Shown here: piece after piece, positions 1 to 5,280 of the stretch
How the letters are laid out: each line of letters starts with the position of its first letter
How positions within the stretch are numbered: position 1 is the first letter of the stretch
Origin: Thermoplasmata archaeon
GTDB lineage: Archaea > Thermoplasmatota > E2 > DHVEG-1
DNA length: 5,280 nt
Assembly: GCA_003649845.1 (NCBI GenBank)
Contig: QMTB01000113.1
Span: 1-5,280 of the forward strand
Direction: 5' to 3'
Notes under the pieces: generated by a model
Told to the model about the DNA's origin: nothing
Database searches by the model: none
Seen by the model: the letters and a program-made list of their open reading frames with translations, nothing else
Position numbers and translations under genes: made by a program

Positions 1-710
1 CAAAATATGTGGATAAGGAGTATATTAAACGGTTTAAAAAAATAGAGTTTGTATCGAAACAGATGCTGGAGGATTTTATAAAAAATGATTTTAGTTTAGA
101 TGTAGATAATATTCTACAAGGTAAATTCTTAATTAACGATGAGGAGAAGGAGAAATTAGAGAAAGAGAATATTAAAAAGATTTGGTTTGATAAAGAGGTT
201 CCAAGGGTTTCTATTGATAGAATAAATAGTTCATCTAACATCTATTATTTTGGAGAGATTTATTATAATAAAGGTTGTGGTTTATATTTCTTGGTTGATT
301 TTATAAAAAAAGATTATAGTAATAAATTGGAGGCGGCTATTAGACTCTTAGGTGATGAGGGTATCGGTGGAGATAGAAGTTATGGTAGAGGATTATTTAA
401 ATTGGAAGATAATGGTTTATCCTGGGATTTAGAATCCGGTTTCTTTATTACCTTATCTCTCTATCTTCCAATGGATGATGAAATAGATATGGTTAGAGAT
501 GGTTTTTATGAGATAGAACGGAGAAGTGGATGGGTTTATTCACCAGAGTGGAGAGGTGCTAGAGAGAGGTTTATAAGGATGTTTAGAGAAGGATCAACTT
601 TTAGGGGTAACAAGAAAATTTATGGTGATCTTATTAAAGTTGGAGCAGGTGAGTATGATGTTTATAGGTATGGTTATGCGTTTCCATTGTATATAGGTGA
701 TATTGAATGA
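1..710 (+). CDS. csm4: Csm4, type III-A RAMP subunit (5' end outside window)
   Basis: Csm4 is a Cas5-group RAMP protein of the Csm complex. In known complexes it sits at the base next to Cas10 and holds the 5' tag of the crRNA. About 235 residues are visible. The diagnostic part is the glycine-rich loop GIGGDRSYGRG at nt 360-392, preceded by a helix ending LLGDEG. The C-terminus YDVYRYGYAFPLYI is also typical of Csm4. The reading frame is open to the window edge, and Csm4 proteins are usually near 300 residues. The GTG at nt 9 is therefore probably an internal valine codon, and roughly 60-80 N-terminal residues, including the first RAMP strand, lie upstream. The TGA stop overlaps the csm5 ATG in an ATGA. 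No frameshift or internal stop is seen. Family assignment is confident; the true start cannot be seen. Confidence 0.88.
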   Translation, partial: KYVDKEYIKRFKKIEFVSKQMLEDFIKNDFSLDVDNILQGKFLINDEEKEKLEKENIKKIWFDKEVPRVSIDRINSSSNIYYFGEIYYNKGCGLYFLVDFIKKDYSNKLEAAIRLLGDEGIGGDRSYGRGLFKLEDNGLSWDLESGFFITLSLYLPMDDEIDMVRDGFYEIERRSGWVYSPEWRGARERFIRMFREGSTFRGNKKIYGDLIKVGAGEYDVYRYGYAFPLYIGDIE

Positions 711-1798
711 GATATAGGTTAGAGGTTTTATCTCCTATACATATAGGGAATGGTTTAGAGATTTCCCCGATGGAGTATGTAGTTGATGATAGTGGTTTTT
801 ATAGGGTTGATATGGATTCTCTTTTTAGAGATAAAGATTTTAATATAGATGATTTTATTAAGAATACTGAGTTGGATTCTTTTTATCTTGGAGAGTTTTA
901 TGGTGGTATTGCAAAGAGGCATAAAAGATATGTTTTAGAGGTTTCTGATTCTGCGAAGAATAGTATGAGAGTTAGGAAAAATGAGGTTAGAGAGTTTATT
1001 AAAACAGGTGATGGAGTTTATATTCCAGGTAGTTCTATAAAAGGTGCTATTAGAACAGCTTTTTTATGGAGTTTACTTAATGATGAATCTGATATTCGCT
1101 ATGATGCAGAGAGATATATTAGAAGTATATTAAGTAGAAAGATAAAGAAGCCGGATAGACGATTTGTTGATAATGAGATTGAGAAGAATGTTTTTGGTAG
1201 AGATCCTACTCATGATTTTTTTAAGGCGCTTAAGATATCTGATACCAATATTTTGCCTTATAATAGTTTGAATATCGATGATGTCCATATACTTACCACT
1301 AGAAGGTATGGTTATGGTTGGAAGAATTTTAATATAATTTTAGAAACTCTAGATGTTGGTAGAGTATTTAATATAGATATTTCTATGGATAGATATTTTA
1401 TGAAAGAAAGTTTTTCAAATAGTTTCGTAGAGTCTTTAGAGGATTTAAATGTTATATGTAATGAGTTTTCCAGGGATTTTATAGATTATGAGTTAGAGTT
1501 TTTTAATGAATATAATACCGATAAGGGGTTGGATAATATAATAAAATTTTATGAGGATCTTAAAAATGAGAAGGGAGTGCTTTTACATATCTCTTGGGGT
1601 TCTGGATGGCATGGTATGACTGTTAGTAGAATATTTGATGAAGATATTATATGGGGACTTAGAAAGTTATATAATCTAGGTAGAAGGAGGAATCCACCTG
1701 ATTTCTTAAAACCTTTTCCTAAAACTAGGAAACTCGTTTTTGATAATGGTAAACCTATATATCCTCTTGGATGGATTAAATTGGAGGAGATGGAATGA
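707..1798 (+). CDS. csm5: Csm5, type III-A RAMP subunit
   Basis: Csm5 is the RAMP protein at the head of the Csm complex. It contacts the 3' side of the crRNA and is needed for crRNA maturation in studied systems. The 363-residue product shows the family signature throughout. The N-terminal strand and turn LEVLSPIHIGNG (residues about 6-17) is followed by SPMEYVVDD. The loop YIPGSSIKGAIRTA (105-118) is the Csm5 hallmark. There is a glycine/tryptophan-rich WGSGWHG (297-303), and the C-terminal segment has PFPKTRKL followed by PLGWIKLE. Length is normal for the family. The ATG overlaps the csm4 stop by 4 nt, and AGGTGA at 695-700 is a plausible ribosome binding site 6 nt upstream. The stop overlaps the next start in another ATGA. 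Intact, with high confidence. Confidence 0.93.
   Translation: MRYRLEVLSPIHIGNGLEISPMEYVVDDSGFYRVDMDSLFRDKDFNIDDFIKNTELDSFYLGEFYGGIAKRHKRYVLEVSDSAKNSMRVRKNEVREFIKTGDGVYIPGSSIKGAIRTAFLWSLLNDESDIRYDAERYIRSILSRKIKKPDRRFVDNEIEKNVFGRDPTHDFFKALKISDTNILPYNSLNIDDVHILTTRRYGYGWKNFNIILETLDVGRVFNIDISMDRYFMKESFSNSFVESLEDLNVICNEFSRDFIDYELEFFNEYNTDKGLDNIIKFYEDLKNEKGVLLHISWGSGWHGMTVSRIFDEDIIWGLRKLYNLGRRRNPPDFLKPFPKTRKLVFDNGKPIYPLGWIKLEEME
1783..1787 (+). promoter_or_regulatory. Ribosome binding site of the CARF-HEPN gene
   Basis: GGAGG lies inside the end of csm5, 7 nt before the ATG at 1795. This strong Shine-Dalgarno match fixes that start and suggests efficient re-initiation after csm5 translation. Confidence 0.6.
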
Positions 1799-2979
1799 AG
1801 ATATTGTTTATGACAGTTGGAACTGGAGTAGGGTCTGATGAAGAGAGGATAAGGAATCTAGCACATGGTTTACTTTCTTCTATTAGAAGTCATACTCCTG
1901 ATAAAATGGTTTTCTTTGGATCAGAGGAGAGTATGAAGACTTTAGAGGAGATGAAAAGACAGTATCTAGAGGAGGAAGATAAAGAGTTAGCTGGATATGA
2001 GTTTGTTAGAATAGATAGAATAGATGATTTCTATGAGTGTTATAGAAGTATGGAGGAGAAGATAAAGGAGTATAAAGATGATGATATTTTGATTGATTAT
2101 ACTTCTGGTACTAAAACTATGACTACTAGTGCTGCTATAGTTGCAATGCTTTATCAGAAGAAACTTTTTCTCACAACTGGTAAAAGAGGTAAAAATGGCG
2201 TTGTTATACCTGGTACTGAGGAGGCAAGAGAGCAGAATCTATTTGCTGCTTATGATAAATATCTTTTTGATAAGGCTATGGAGGCTTTTAATTCGTATAG
2301 ATATGAGGATGCTAGGGTTTATTTGAAGCATATTGTAGAATTGAAAGATAAAGATGTTTATATGAAGATTGTAGATGCATATGATCATTGGGATAAATTT
2401 GATCATAGAAGTGCTTTAGAAAAACTTAGGGATGTAAAGATTGATATTTTTAATAAAAATAAATCTTTTTTAGGTAGGTTGAATAATGAAAGAGATACTA
2501 TGGTTGAGGAGTTTCTTATTCCTGATTTGATAAATAATGCTAGTAGAAGGATGTCTGAGGGTAAGTATGATGATGCTGTTGCTAGGCTTTATAGATGTAT
2601 AGAGATGATAGCTCAGTATAGGTTGAAATTAAAATATGGTTTGAATCCTTCTAGGATTGAATGGGGTGATCTTGAAACTAGATTAGATGATATAAGTAAA
2701 TATGAGGTGGAGAAGGATAAAGATGGTGTTATAAGATTGGCTCTTAGGAAATCATATGAGTTGCTACAGGATCTTAGAGATGATCTTGGAGGTGTTGTAG
2801 AAGATAAAGAACTAATGGATCTTTTAACTAGGAGGAATAGTTCTATTTTAGCTCATGGTGTTAAACCTGTTTCTAGAGAGGATGCTGAGAAGTTGCTGGG
2901 GAAAACAAAGAGTATATCTGGTGTTGTTATAAATCGTTTAGATAGTTTATTGGAAACATCTAGATTCCCAAGGTTATGA
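1795..2979 (+). CDS. CARF-HEPN ancillary RNase, Cas02710/TIGR02710 (Csm6-like) family
   Basis: This is the putative signal-activated RNase of the locus: a CARF sensor domain joined to a HEPN nuclease domain, 394 residues. The CARF part starts with KILFMTVGTGVG (residues 2-13), the first strand and ligand loop. It continues with IDYTSGTKTMTTSAA (about 100-114); this second signature includes K107 and fits a cyclic-oligoadenylate pocket. Residues about 150-235 are helical with TPR-like spacing (KAMEAFNSYRYEDARVYLK). The C-terminal HEPN domain carries GKYDDAVARLYRCIEMIAQ and the catalytic motif R347-N-S-S-I-L-A-H354-G, an R-x6-H. By family knowledge, Cas10-made cyclic oligoadenylate would bind CARF and switch on dimeric HEPN RNase activity. 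Ring size (cA4 or cA6) cannot be read from sequence. It sits in the position often held by csm6 and overlaps both neighbours by ATGA. No membrane segment is seen. Confidence 0.9.
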   Translation: MKILFMTVGTGVGSDEERIRNLAHGLLSSIRSHTPDKMVFFGSEESMKTLEEMKRQYLEEEDKELAGYEFVRIDRIDDFYECYRSMEEKIKEYKDDDILIDYTSGTKTMTTSAAIVAMLYQKKLFLTTGKRGKNGVVIPGTEEAREQNLFAAYDKYLFDKAMEAFNSYRYEDARVYLKHIVELKDKDVYMKIVDAYDHWDKFDHRSALEKLRDVKIDIFNKNKSFLGRLNNERDTMVEEFLIPDLINNASRRMSEGKYDDAVARLYRCIEMIAQYRLKLKYGLNPSRIEWGDLETRLDDISKYEVEKDKDGVIRLALRKSYELLQDLRDDLGGVVEDKELMDLLTRRNSSILAHGVKPVSREDAEKLLGKTKSISGVVINRLDSLLETSRFPRL

Positions 2980-3689
2980 TGAATCTTAAAGTTTTAGTGA
3001 TGGTTATAAAAACTGATAGAGCAGTTAGAGAGGATGCAGCTAAGTTAAGAGGTTTTATAGGTAATAGTTTCCCAGAGTATCTATTATTGCATCATCATAT
3101 AGATTATACTGATAATCTATATACTTATCCTAGGGTTCAATATAAGATAATTAGTGGTACTCCTCTGGTTATAGGTGTTGAAGATGGTGTAGATGTTTTA
3201 AAAGAGATATCTGATGATTTAGAGGAGTTGAAGCTTGGTAGAAGTATATATAGGATAAAGTCTTTGCAGATGAATCAGTTTAATGCTGATTTTGGTAAAT
3301 GTAGGGAGAATATCAGATATAGGTTTCTAACACCTTGGCTTGCTTTGAATTCTGGTAACTATGAGAGATATCGGTGTATTAGAGATTGGAAGGAGAAGAA
3401 AGAGTTTTTGAATAGTATTTTAGTTGGTAATATACTTTCTATGTCTAAAGGTTTGAATTATATTGTGATGGGTAAACTATATGCTCATTCTTTGATTGAT
3501 GAGGATAGAGTTAGATATAAAGCTATTTCTCATACTGGTTTTATGGGTGAGTTTAAGATAAATTTTAGGATACCTGATCTCCTCGGTATAGGTAAAGCTG
3601 TGTCTCATGGTTTTGGAACTATTAAGAGGGTTTCTAAAGATGATTCGAAGAAAGATGAGGAATCTAGTTATAACTGGTTATGGGTATAA
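2976..3689 (+). CDS. cas6: Cas6, Cas6b-like crRNA-processing endoribonuclease
   Basis: Cas6 cuts the CRISPR transcript within each repeat, here most likely to leave the 8-nt tag ATTGAAAC. The 237-residue product has a Cas6b-like layout. LRGFIGNSFPEYLLLHHHID (24-43) carries three consecutive histidines at 39-41; Cas6b enzymes use N-terminal histidines in this area for catalysis. It is followed by YTYPRVQYKII. The middle has RYRFLTPWLALNSGNYERY and GNILSMSKGLNYIV. The C-terminal RAMP glycine-rich loop is GIGKAVSHGFGTI (204-216). The last about 20 residues are charged, end in SSYNWLWV, and overlap the start of cas1, so they are probably unconserved. Two starts are possible: ATG 2976 (ATGA overlap with the upstream stop) and ATG 2979 (AAGG at 2970-2973 is better spaced for it). 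Cas6 identity is secure; the Cas6b subgroup is less so. Confidence 0.88.
   Translation: MMNLKVLVMVIKTDRAVREDAAKLRGFIGNSFPEYLLLHHHIDYTDNLYTYPRVQYKIISGTPLVIGVEDGVDVLKEISDDLEELKLGRSIYRIKSLQMNQFNADFGKCRENIRYRFLTPWLALNSGNYERYRCIRDWKEKKEFLNSILVGNILSMSKGLNYIVMGKLYAHSLIDEDRVRYKAISHTGFMGEFKINFRIPDLLGIGKAVSHGFGTIKRVSKDDSKKDEESSYNWLWV
3624..3630 (+). promoter_or_regulatory. Probable cas1 ribosome binding site
   Basis: Positions 3625-3630 read AGAGGG, with one more A before, 9 nt upstream of the ATG at 3640 and inside the cas6 coding region. It is the best Shine-Dalgarno match near the possible cas1 starts (3607, 3640, 3655) and favours 3640. The ATG at 3655 has only a purine-rich stretch about 4 nt away. 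Confidence 0.4.
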
Positions 3690-4632
3690 GGTTAAACGTA
3701 AGGGGAATCTCATAAAGGTTTCTAGTGTAGAAGGTAATCTCTATTTTTCTCCTAAGGAGATTGAACAGCTTATTATAGCTGGAGATGTTATGGTTACAAG
3801 TGCTGCTATTAGTTTATTATTAGAGTATGATGTTGATATTGTTTTTGTTAGACAGCGTTCTGGTTTCTTCGCTAGGGTTTCAAAAACTATTGGTGATGTT
3901 TATCCTGATTTATGGAGGAAGCAGATGAGTTTATCTTCTATTCGTAAATTGGAGATAGCTAGGGAGATTGTTGATACAGCGATATATAATAGGATTCGTA
4001 TGCTTCAACAGTTGGAGAGGAATAGAGATATTGATTTCTCTATGGATATAGATTTTTTAAATAGAGAACGAAAGCAGGTGGATAATGTTTCTTCTCCTCT
4101 ATCTTTGATGGGTGTAGAAGGTCAAGCTTCTAAGATATATTTTTCTTCTCTATCTAGGGTTATACCATCTGTTTTTCAGTTTACTCATCGTAGGAAGCAT
4201 CCTGCTGTTGATCCTGTTAATTCTATGTTGGATTATGGTTATACTATTCTACTTTCTAAGGTTACATATGCGTTGTTATTATCTGGTTTAAATATCTATG
4301 AAGGTTTATTACATGAGAGTTATCGTGGTAGAACAGCTCTAGCTTTTGATCTCATGGAGGAGTTTAGACAAGCGATTGTTGATCGTGTTATTATAACTTT
4401 GATAGTTCGTAGAGAGGTTTCTATAGATGATTTTGAGTTGATAGAAGGTATGTGTAGGATGAAATCTGATTTCAGGAGGATGTATCTTGATGCATTATAT
4501 ACGAGGTTTGAACAGATGTATACTTATAGAGATGTAGAGATGGAGTTTCAAGATATAATTGTTGAACAAGCTAAGAGTTTAGCAGATGCTATATTGAATG
4601 ATAGAGTTTATCATGGGTTTAGGTATAGATGA
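3640..4632 (+). CDS. cas1: Cas1, CRISPR integrase
   Basis: Cas1 forms the spacer-integration complex with Cas2 and joins new spacers to the leader-proximal repeat. From ATG 3640 the protein has 330 residues. It shows the N-terminal strand domain (NLVITGYGYKVKRKGNLIKV, then VTSAAISLLLEYDVDIVFV) and a C-terminal helical domain with the metal-binding residues: E160 in GVEGQASKIYF, H225 in GLLHES, and D237 and E240/E241 in DLMEEFR. The sequence after EEFR is QAIVDR, with Q where P is common. There is no fused reverse transcriptase or Cas4. The open frame reaches ATG 3607, but that adds residues with no match to the usual Cas1 start. ATG 3640 has the best ribosome site; ATG 3655 (MRNLVITGYG, 325 residues) matches homologue starts equally well. 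It overlaps cas6 by 35-50 nt, and its stop overlaps cas2 by ATGA. All catalytic positions are present. Confidence 0.94.
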   Translation: MIRRKMRNLVITGYGYKVKRKGNLIKVSSVEGNLYFSPKEIEQLIIAGDVMVTSAAISLLLEYDVDIVFVRQRSGFFARVSKTIGDVYPDLWRKQMSLSSIRKLEIAREIVDTAIYNRIRMLQQLERNRDIDFSMDIDFLNRERKQVDNVSSPLSLMGVEGQASKIYFSSLSRVIPSVFQFTHRRKHPAVDPVNSMLDYGYTILLSKVTYALLLSGLNIYEGLLHESYRGRTALAFDLMEEFRQAIVDRVIITLIVRREVSIDDFELIEGMCRMKSDFRRMYLDALYTRFEQMYTYRDVEMEFQDIIVEQAKSLADAILNDRVYHGFRYR

Positions 4633-4913
4633 AGGATTATAGGTTTATACATGTATCTTATGATATAAGTGATGATTCTCTCCGTAATGAGGTTGCAGAG
4701 TTGTTATTATTCTATGGTTTACATCGTATCCAGTATAGTGTATTTCAAGGTAGTATACATATTTATGATAAAAGAGAGTTGATAGAGAGGTTGAAAGATT
4801 TAGGTCTTTCTTCAGATGATTCTATTCAGATAGTTGATCTATGTGAGAGATGTAGAGAAGATATTATTGTTATAGGTAGATCTGTTGAAGAGTATGAACA
4901 TATGGTGTTATAG
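4629..4913 (+). CDS. cas2: Cas2, CRISPR adaptation protein
   Basis: Cas2 is the small ferredoxin-fold dimer that bridges two Cas1 dimers during spacer integration. The 94-residue product has the first strand and conserved acidic site RFIHVSYDISDDSLRNEV with D12. It also has the family motif LLLFYGLHRIQYSVFQGSI and a C-terminal strand EDIIVIG. Length is typical. The ATG overlaps the cas1 stop by 4 nt, with a weak AGG at 4621-4623 as ribosome site. It is the last gene before the CRISPR leader and ends in TAG. No oddities are seen. Confidence 0.94.
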   Translation: MKDYRFIHVSYDISDDSLRNEVAELLLFYGLHRIQYSVFQGSIHIYDKRELIERLKDLGLSSDDSIQIVDLCERCREDIIVIGRSVEEYEHMVL

Positions 4914-4936
4914 ATTGTCTGGTTAAAGGGTATATT

Positions 4937-4960
4937 ATAAATATTTTATCTTATATTTAT
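4937..4960. repeat. AT-only inverted repeat in the leader
   Basis: ATAAATAT (4937-4944) and ATATTTAT (4953-4960) are perfect reverse complements separated by 8 nt. Three more outer pairs are possible in RNA if one U-G pair is allowed. TATATTTAT recurs at 4999-5007, 47 bp after the copy at 4952-4960. It could be a protein-binding or DNA-bending site in the leader, or simply a by-product of AT-rich sequence. Confidence 0.35.
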
Positions 4961-4981
4961 GATCAGTCAATGGTTTAGTTC

Positions 4982-5010
4982 TTGATAATGTTGGATTATA
5001 TATTTATATG
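4982..5010 (+). promoter_or_regulatory. Possible promoter for the CRISPR array
   Basis: TTGATA (4982-4987) resembles a bacterial -35 box. After 17 bp comes TATATG (5005-5010), a 4/6 match to the -10 consensus. Transcription would start about 5015-5020, just before the first repeat. In such AT-rich sequence a match of this quality is weak evidence, and the array may also be read from the cas operon. Confidence 0.3.
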
Positions 5011-5031
5011 GCTTCTCCTTATAGGATTAAG
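5011..5031 (+). repeat. Degenerate, shortened copy of the CRISPR repeat at the leader end
   Basis: The leader's last 21 bp begin GCTTCTCC and end GGATTAAG. The true repeat has GCATTCTCC at positions 4-12 and GGATTGAA at 27-34. The two can be aligned in order if the central region of the repeat is deleted. The element also holds a small palindrome, TCCT-TAT-AGGA (5016-5026). It directly abuts the first repeat. It could be a remnant repeat or a leader-anchoring site for the integrase; the similarity is short and gapped. Confidence 0.4.
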
Positions 5032-5280
5032 GTTGCATTCTCCCTCCATAAAAACAAGGATTGAAACTTCTCCCTCCGATTTTGAATGCTAAAAAACTCA
5101 AGCAGTTGTTGCATTCTCCCTCCATAAAAACAAGGATTGAAACTATAATCTTTTAGAAATTACCCAAATCTTTTCTTGTAATTCGTTGCATTCTCCCTCC
5201 ATAAAAACAAGGATTGAAACTGAGTTCTCGTCTTTTAATATCTGCGAGTTCTTTTTCGTTGCATTCTCCCTCCATAAAAA
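5032..5280 (+). CRISPR. CRISPR array, leader end (3 full repeats plus a partial fourth)
   Basis: The repeat is 36 nt, beginning GTTGCATTCTCCC and ending ACAAGGATTGAAAC. Identical copies lie at 5032-5067, 5108-5143 and 5185-5220, and the first 23 nt of a fourth at 5258-5280; the array continues past the window. Spacers are 5068-5107 (40 nt), 5144-5184 (41 nt) and 5221-5257 (37 nt), lengths common in type III arrays. The last 8 nt, ATTGAAAC, are the usual crRNA 5' tag, giving + strand transcription and a Cas6 cut after G28. The repeat has only a weak internal stem (TCC at 14-16 with GGA at 27-29) and a terminal GTT/AAC pair, so it is largely unstructured, as expected for a Cas6-bound repeat. 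Spacer 1 opens with a 10-nt match to the repeat interior. No spacer showed an obvious long match elsewhere in the window. Confidence 0.98.

Larger units (their letters stand above)
4914..5031 (+). promoter_or_regulatory. CRISPR leader
   Basis: This 118-bp non-coding stretch between cas2 and the first repeat is strongly AT-rich. The repeat 3' end (ATTGAAAC) is on the + strand, so the array is transcribed rightward and this is the leader side, where Cas1-Cas2 should insert new spacers. Inside it are an AT-only inverted repeat (4937-4960), a possible promoter (4982-5010) and a repeat-like element at the extreme 3' end (5011-5031). No GC-rich hairpin with a T tract follows cas2, so cas transcripts may run on into the array. 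Confidence 0.75.

Noticed and set aside
9..11. GTG as the start of csm4
   Set aside because: The frame stays open to the window edge and the visible protein is about 60-80 residues short of normal Csm4 at the N-terminus, so this is most likely an internal valine.
2141..2326. A 61-codon open frame overlapping the CARF-HEPN gene
   Set aside because: It lies wholly inside a well-supported gene in another frame, has no family signature and no clear ribosome site of its own.
3607..3639. Extended Cas1 start at ATG 3607
   Set aside because: The extra residues do not resemble Cas1 N-termini, overlap the conserved glycine loop of cas6 and lack a good ribosome site. AAGAGGG before 3640 and the MRNLVITGYG start at 3655 are better.
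4931..4965. Intrinsic terminator after cas2
   Set aside because: The inverted repeat here is entirely A/T in its core and is not followed by a T tract, so it would make a very weak hairpin.
4914..5031. A small gene or tRNA in the leader
   Set aside because: There is no frame with a credible start and length, and no cloverleaf or tRNA-like GTTCGA arm.
5032..5067. A stable hairpin within the CRISPR repeat
   Set aside because: Only a 3-bp TCC/GGA stem with a 10-nt loop and a terminal GTT/AAC pair can form, too weak to claim a structured repeat.
1..5280. A new CRISPR type or unknown defence gene
   Set aside because: Every gene fits a known family of type III-A loci, and no uncharacterised gene is inserted among them.

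Overview
The window is the downstream part of a type III-A (Csm) CRISPR-Cas locus, all on the + strand. It contains the 3' part of csm4, then csm5, a CARF-HEPN ancillary ribonuclease of the Cas02710/Csm6-like family, a Cas6b-like crRNA endonuclease, cas1, cas2, an AT-rich leader of about 118 bp, and the start of a CRISPR array. The array has three complete 36-nt repeats, three spacers (40, 41 and 37 nt) and a fourth repeat cut by the window edge. The genes expected upstream (cas10/csm1, csm2, csm3 and the 5' end of csm4) lie outside the window.

The DNA is AT-rich. The coding strand is rich in G and very poor in C, arginine is almost always AGA/AGG, and isoleucine is often ATA. Shine-Dalgarno-like sites (GGAGG, AGGTGA, AAGAGGG) precede several starts, which fits a bacterium or an SD-using archaeon. 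Cas6b-type processing enzymes and Cas02710 proteins are often seen in thermophilic and anaerobic lineages, but I cannot name the organism from this sequence.

Layout: 1-710 csm4 (5' end missing), 707-1798 csm5, 1795-2979 CARF-HEPN effector, 2976-3689 cas6, about 3640-4632 cas1, 4629-4913 cas2, 4914-5031 leader, 5032 to the end CRISPR array. Four of the five gene junctions are ATGA stop/start overlaps, and cas6/cas1 overlap by 35-50 nt. The genes are therefore almost certainly one translationally coupled operon. No transcription start for the operon is visible.

How the parts should work together, from family knowledge: Cas1-Cas2 insert new spacers next to the leader. The array is transcribed rightward, and Cas6 cuts each repeat to leave an 8-nt ATTGAAAC 5' tag. 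Csm4 and Csm5 help assemble the Cas10-Csm interference complex on the crRNA. When Cas10 senses target RNA it makes cyclic oligoadenylate, which the CARF-HEPN protein binds to become a non-specific RNase.

The locus type is known. The least ordinary part is the leader/array junction. The leader's last 21 bp and the first ~22 bp of spacer 1 both look like internally shortened copies of the repeat and flank the first true repeat on either side.
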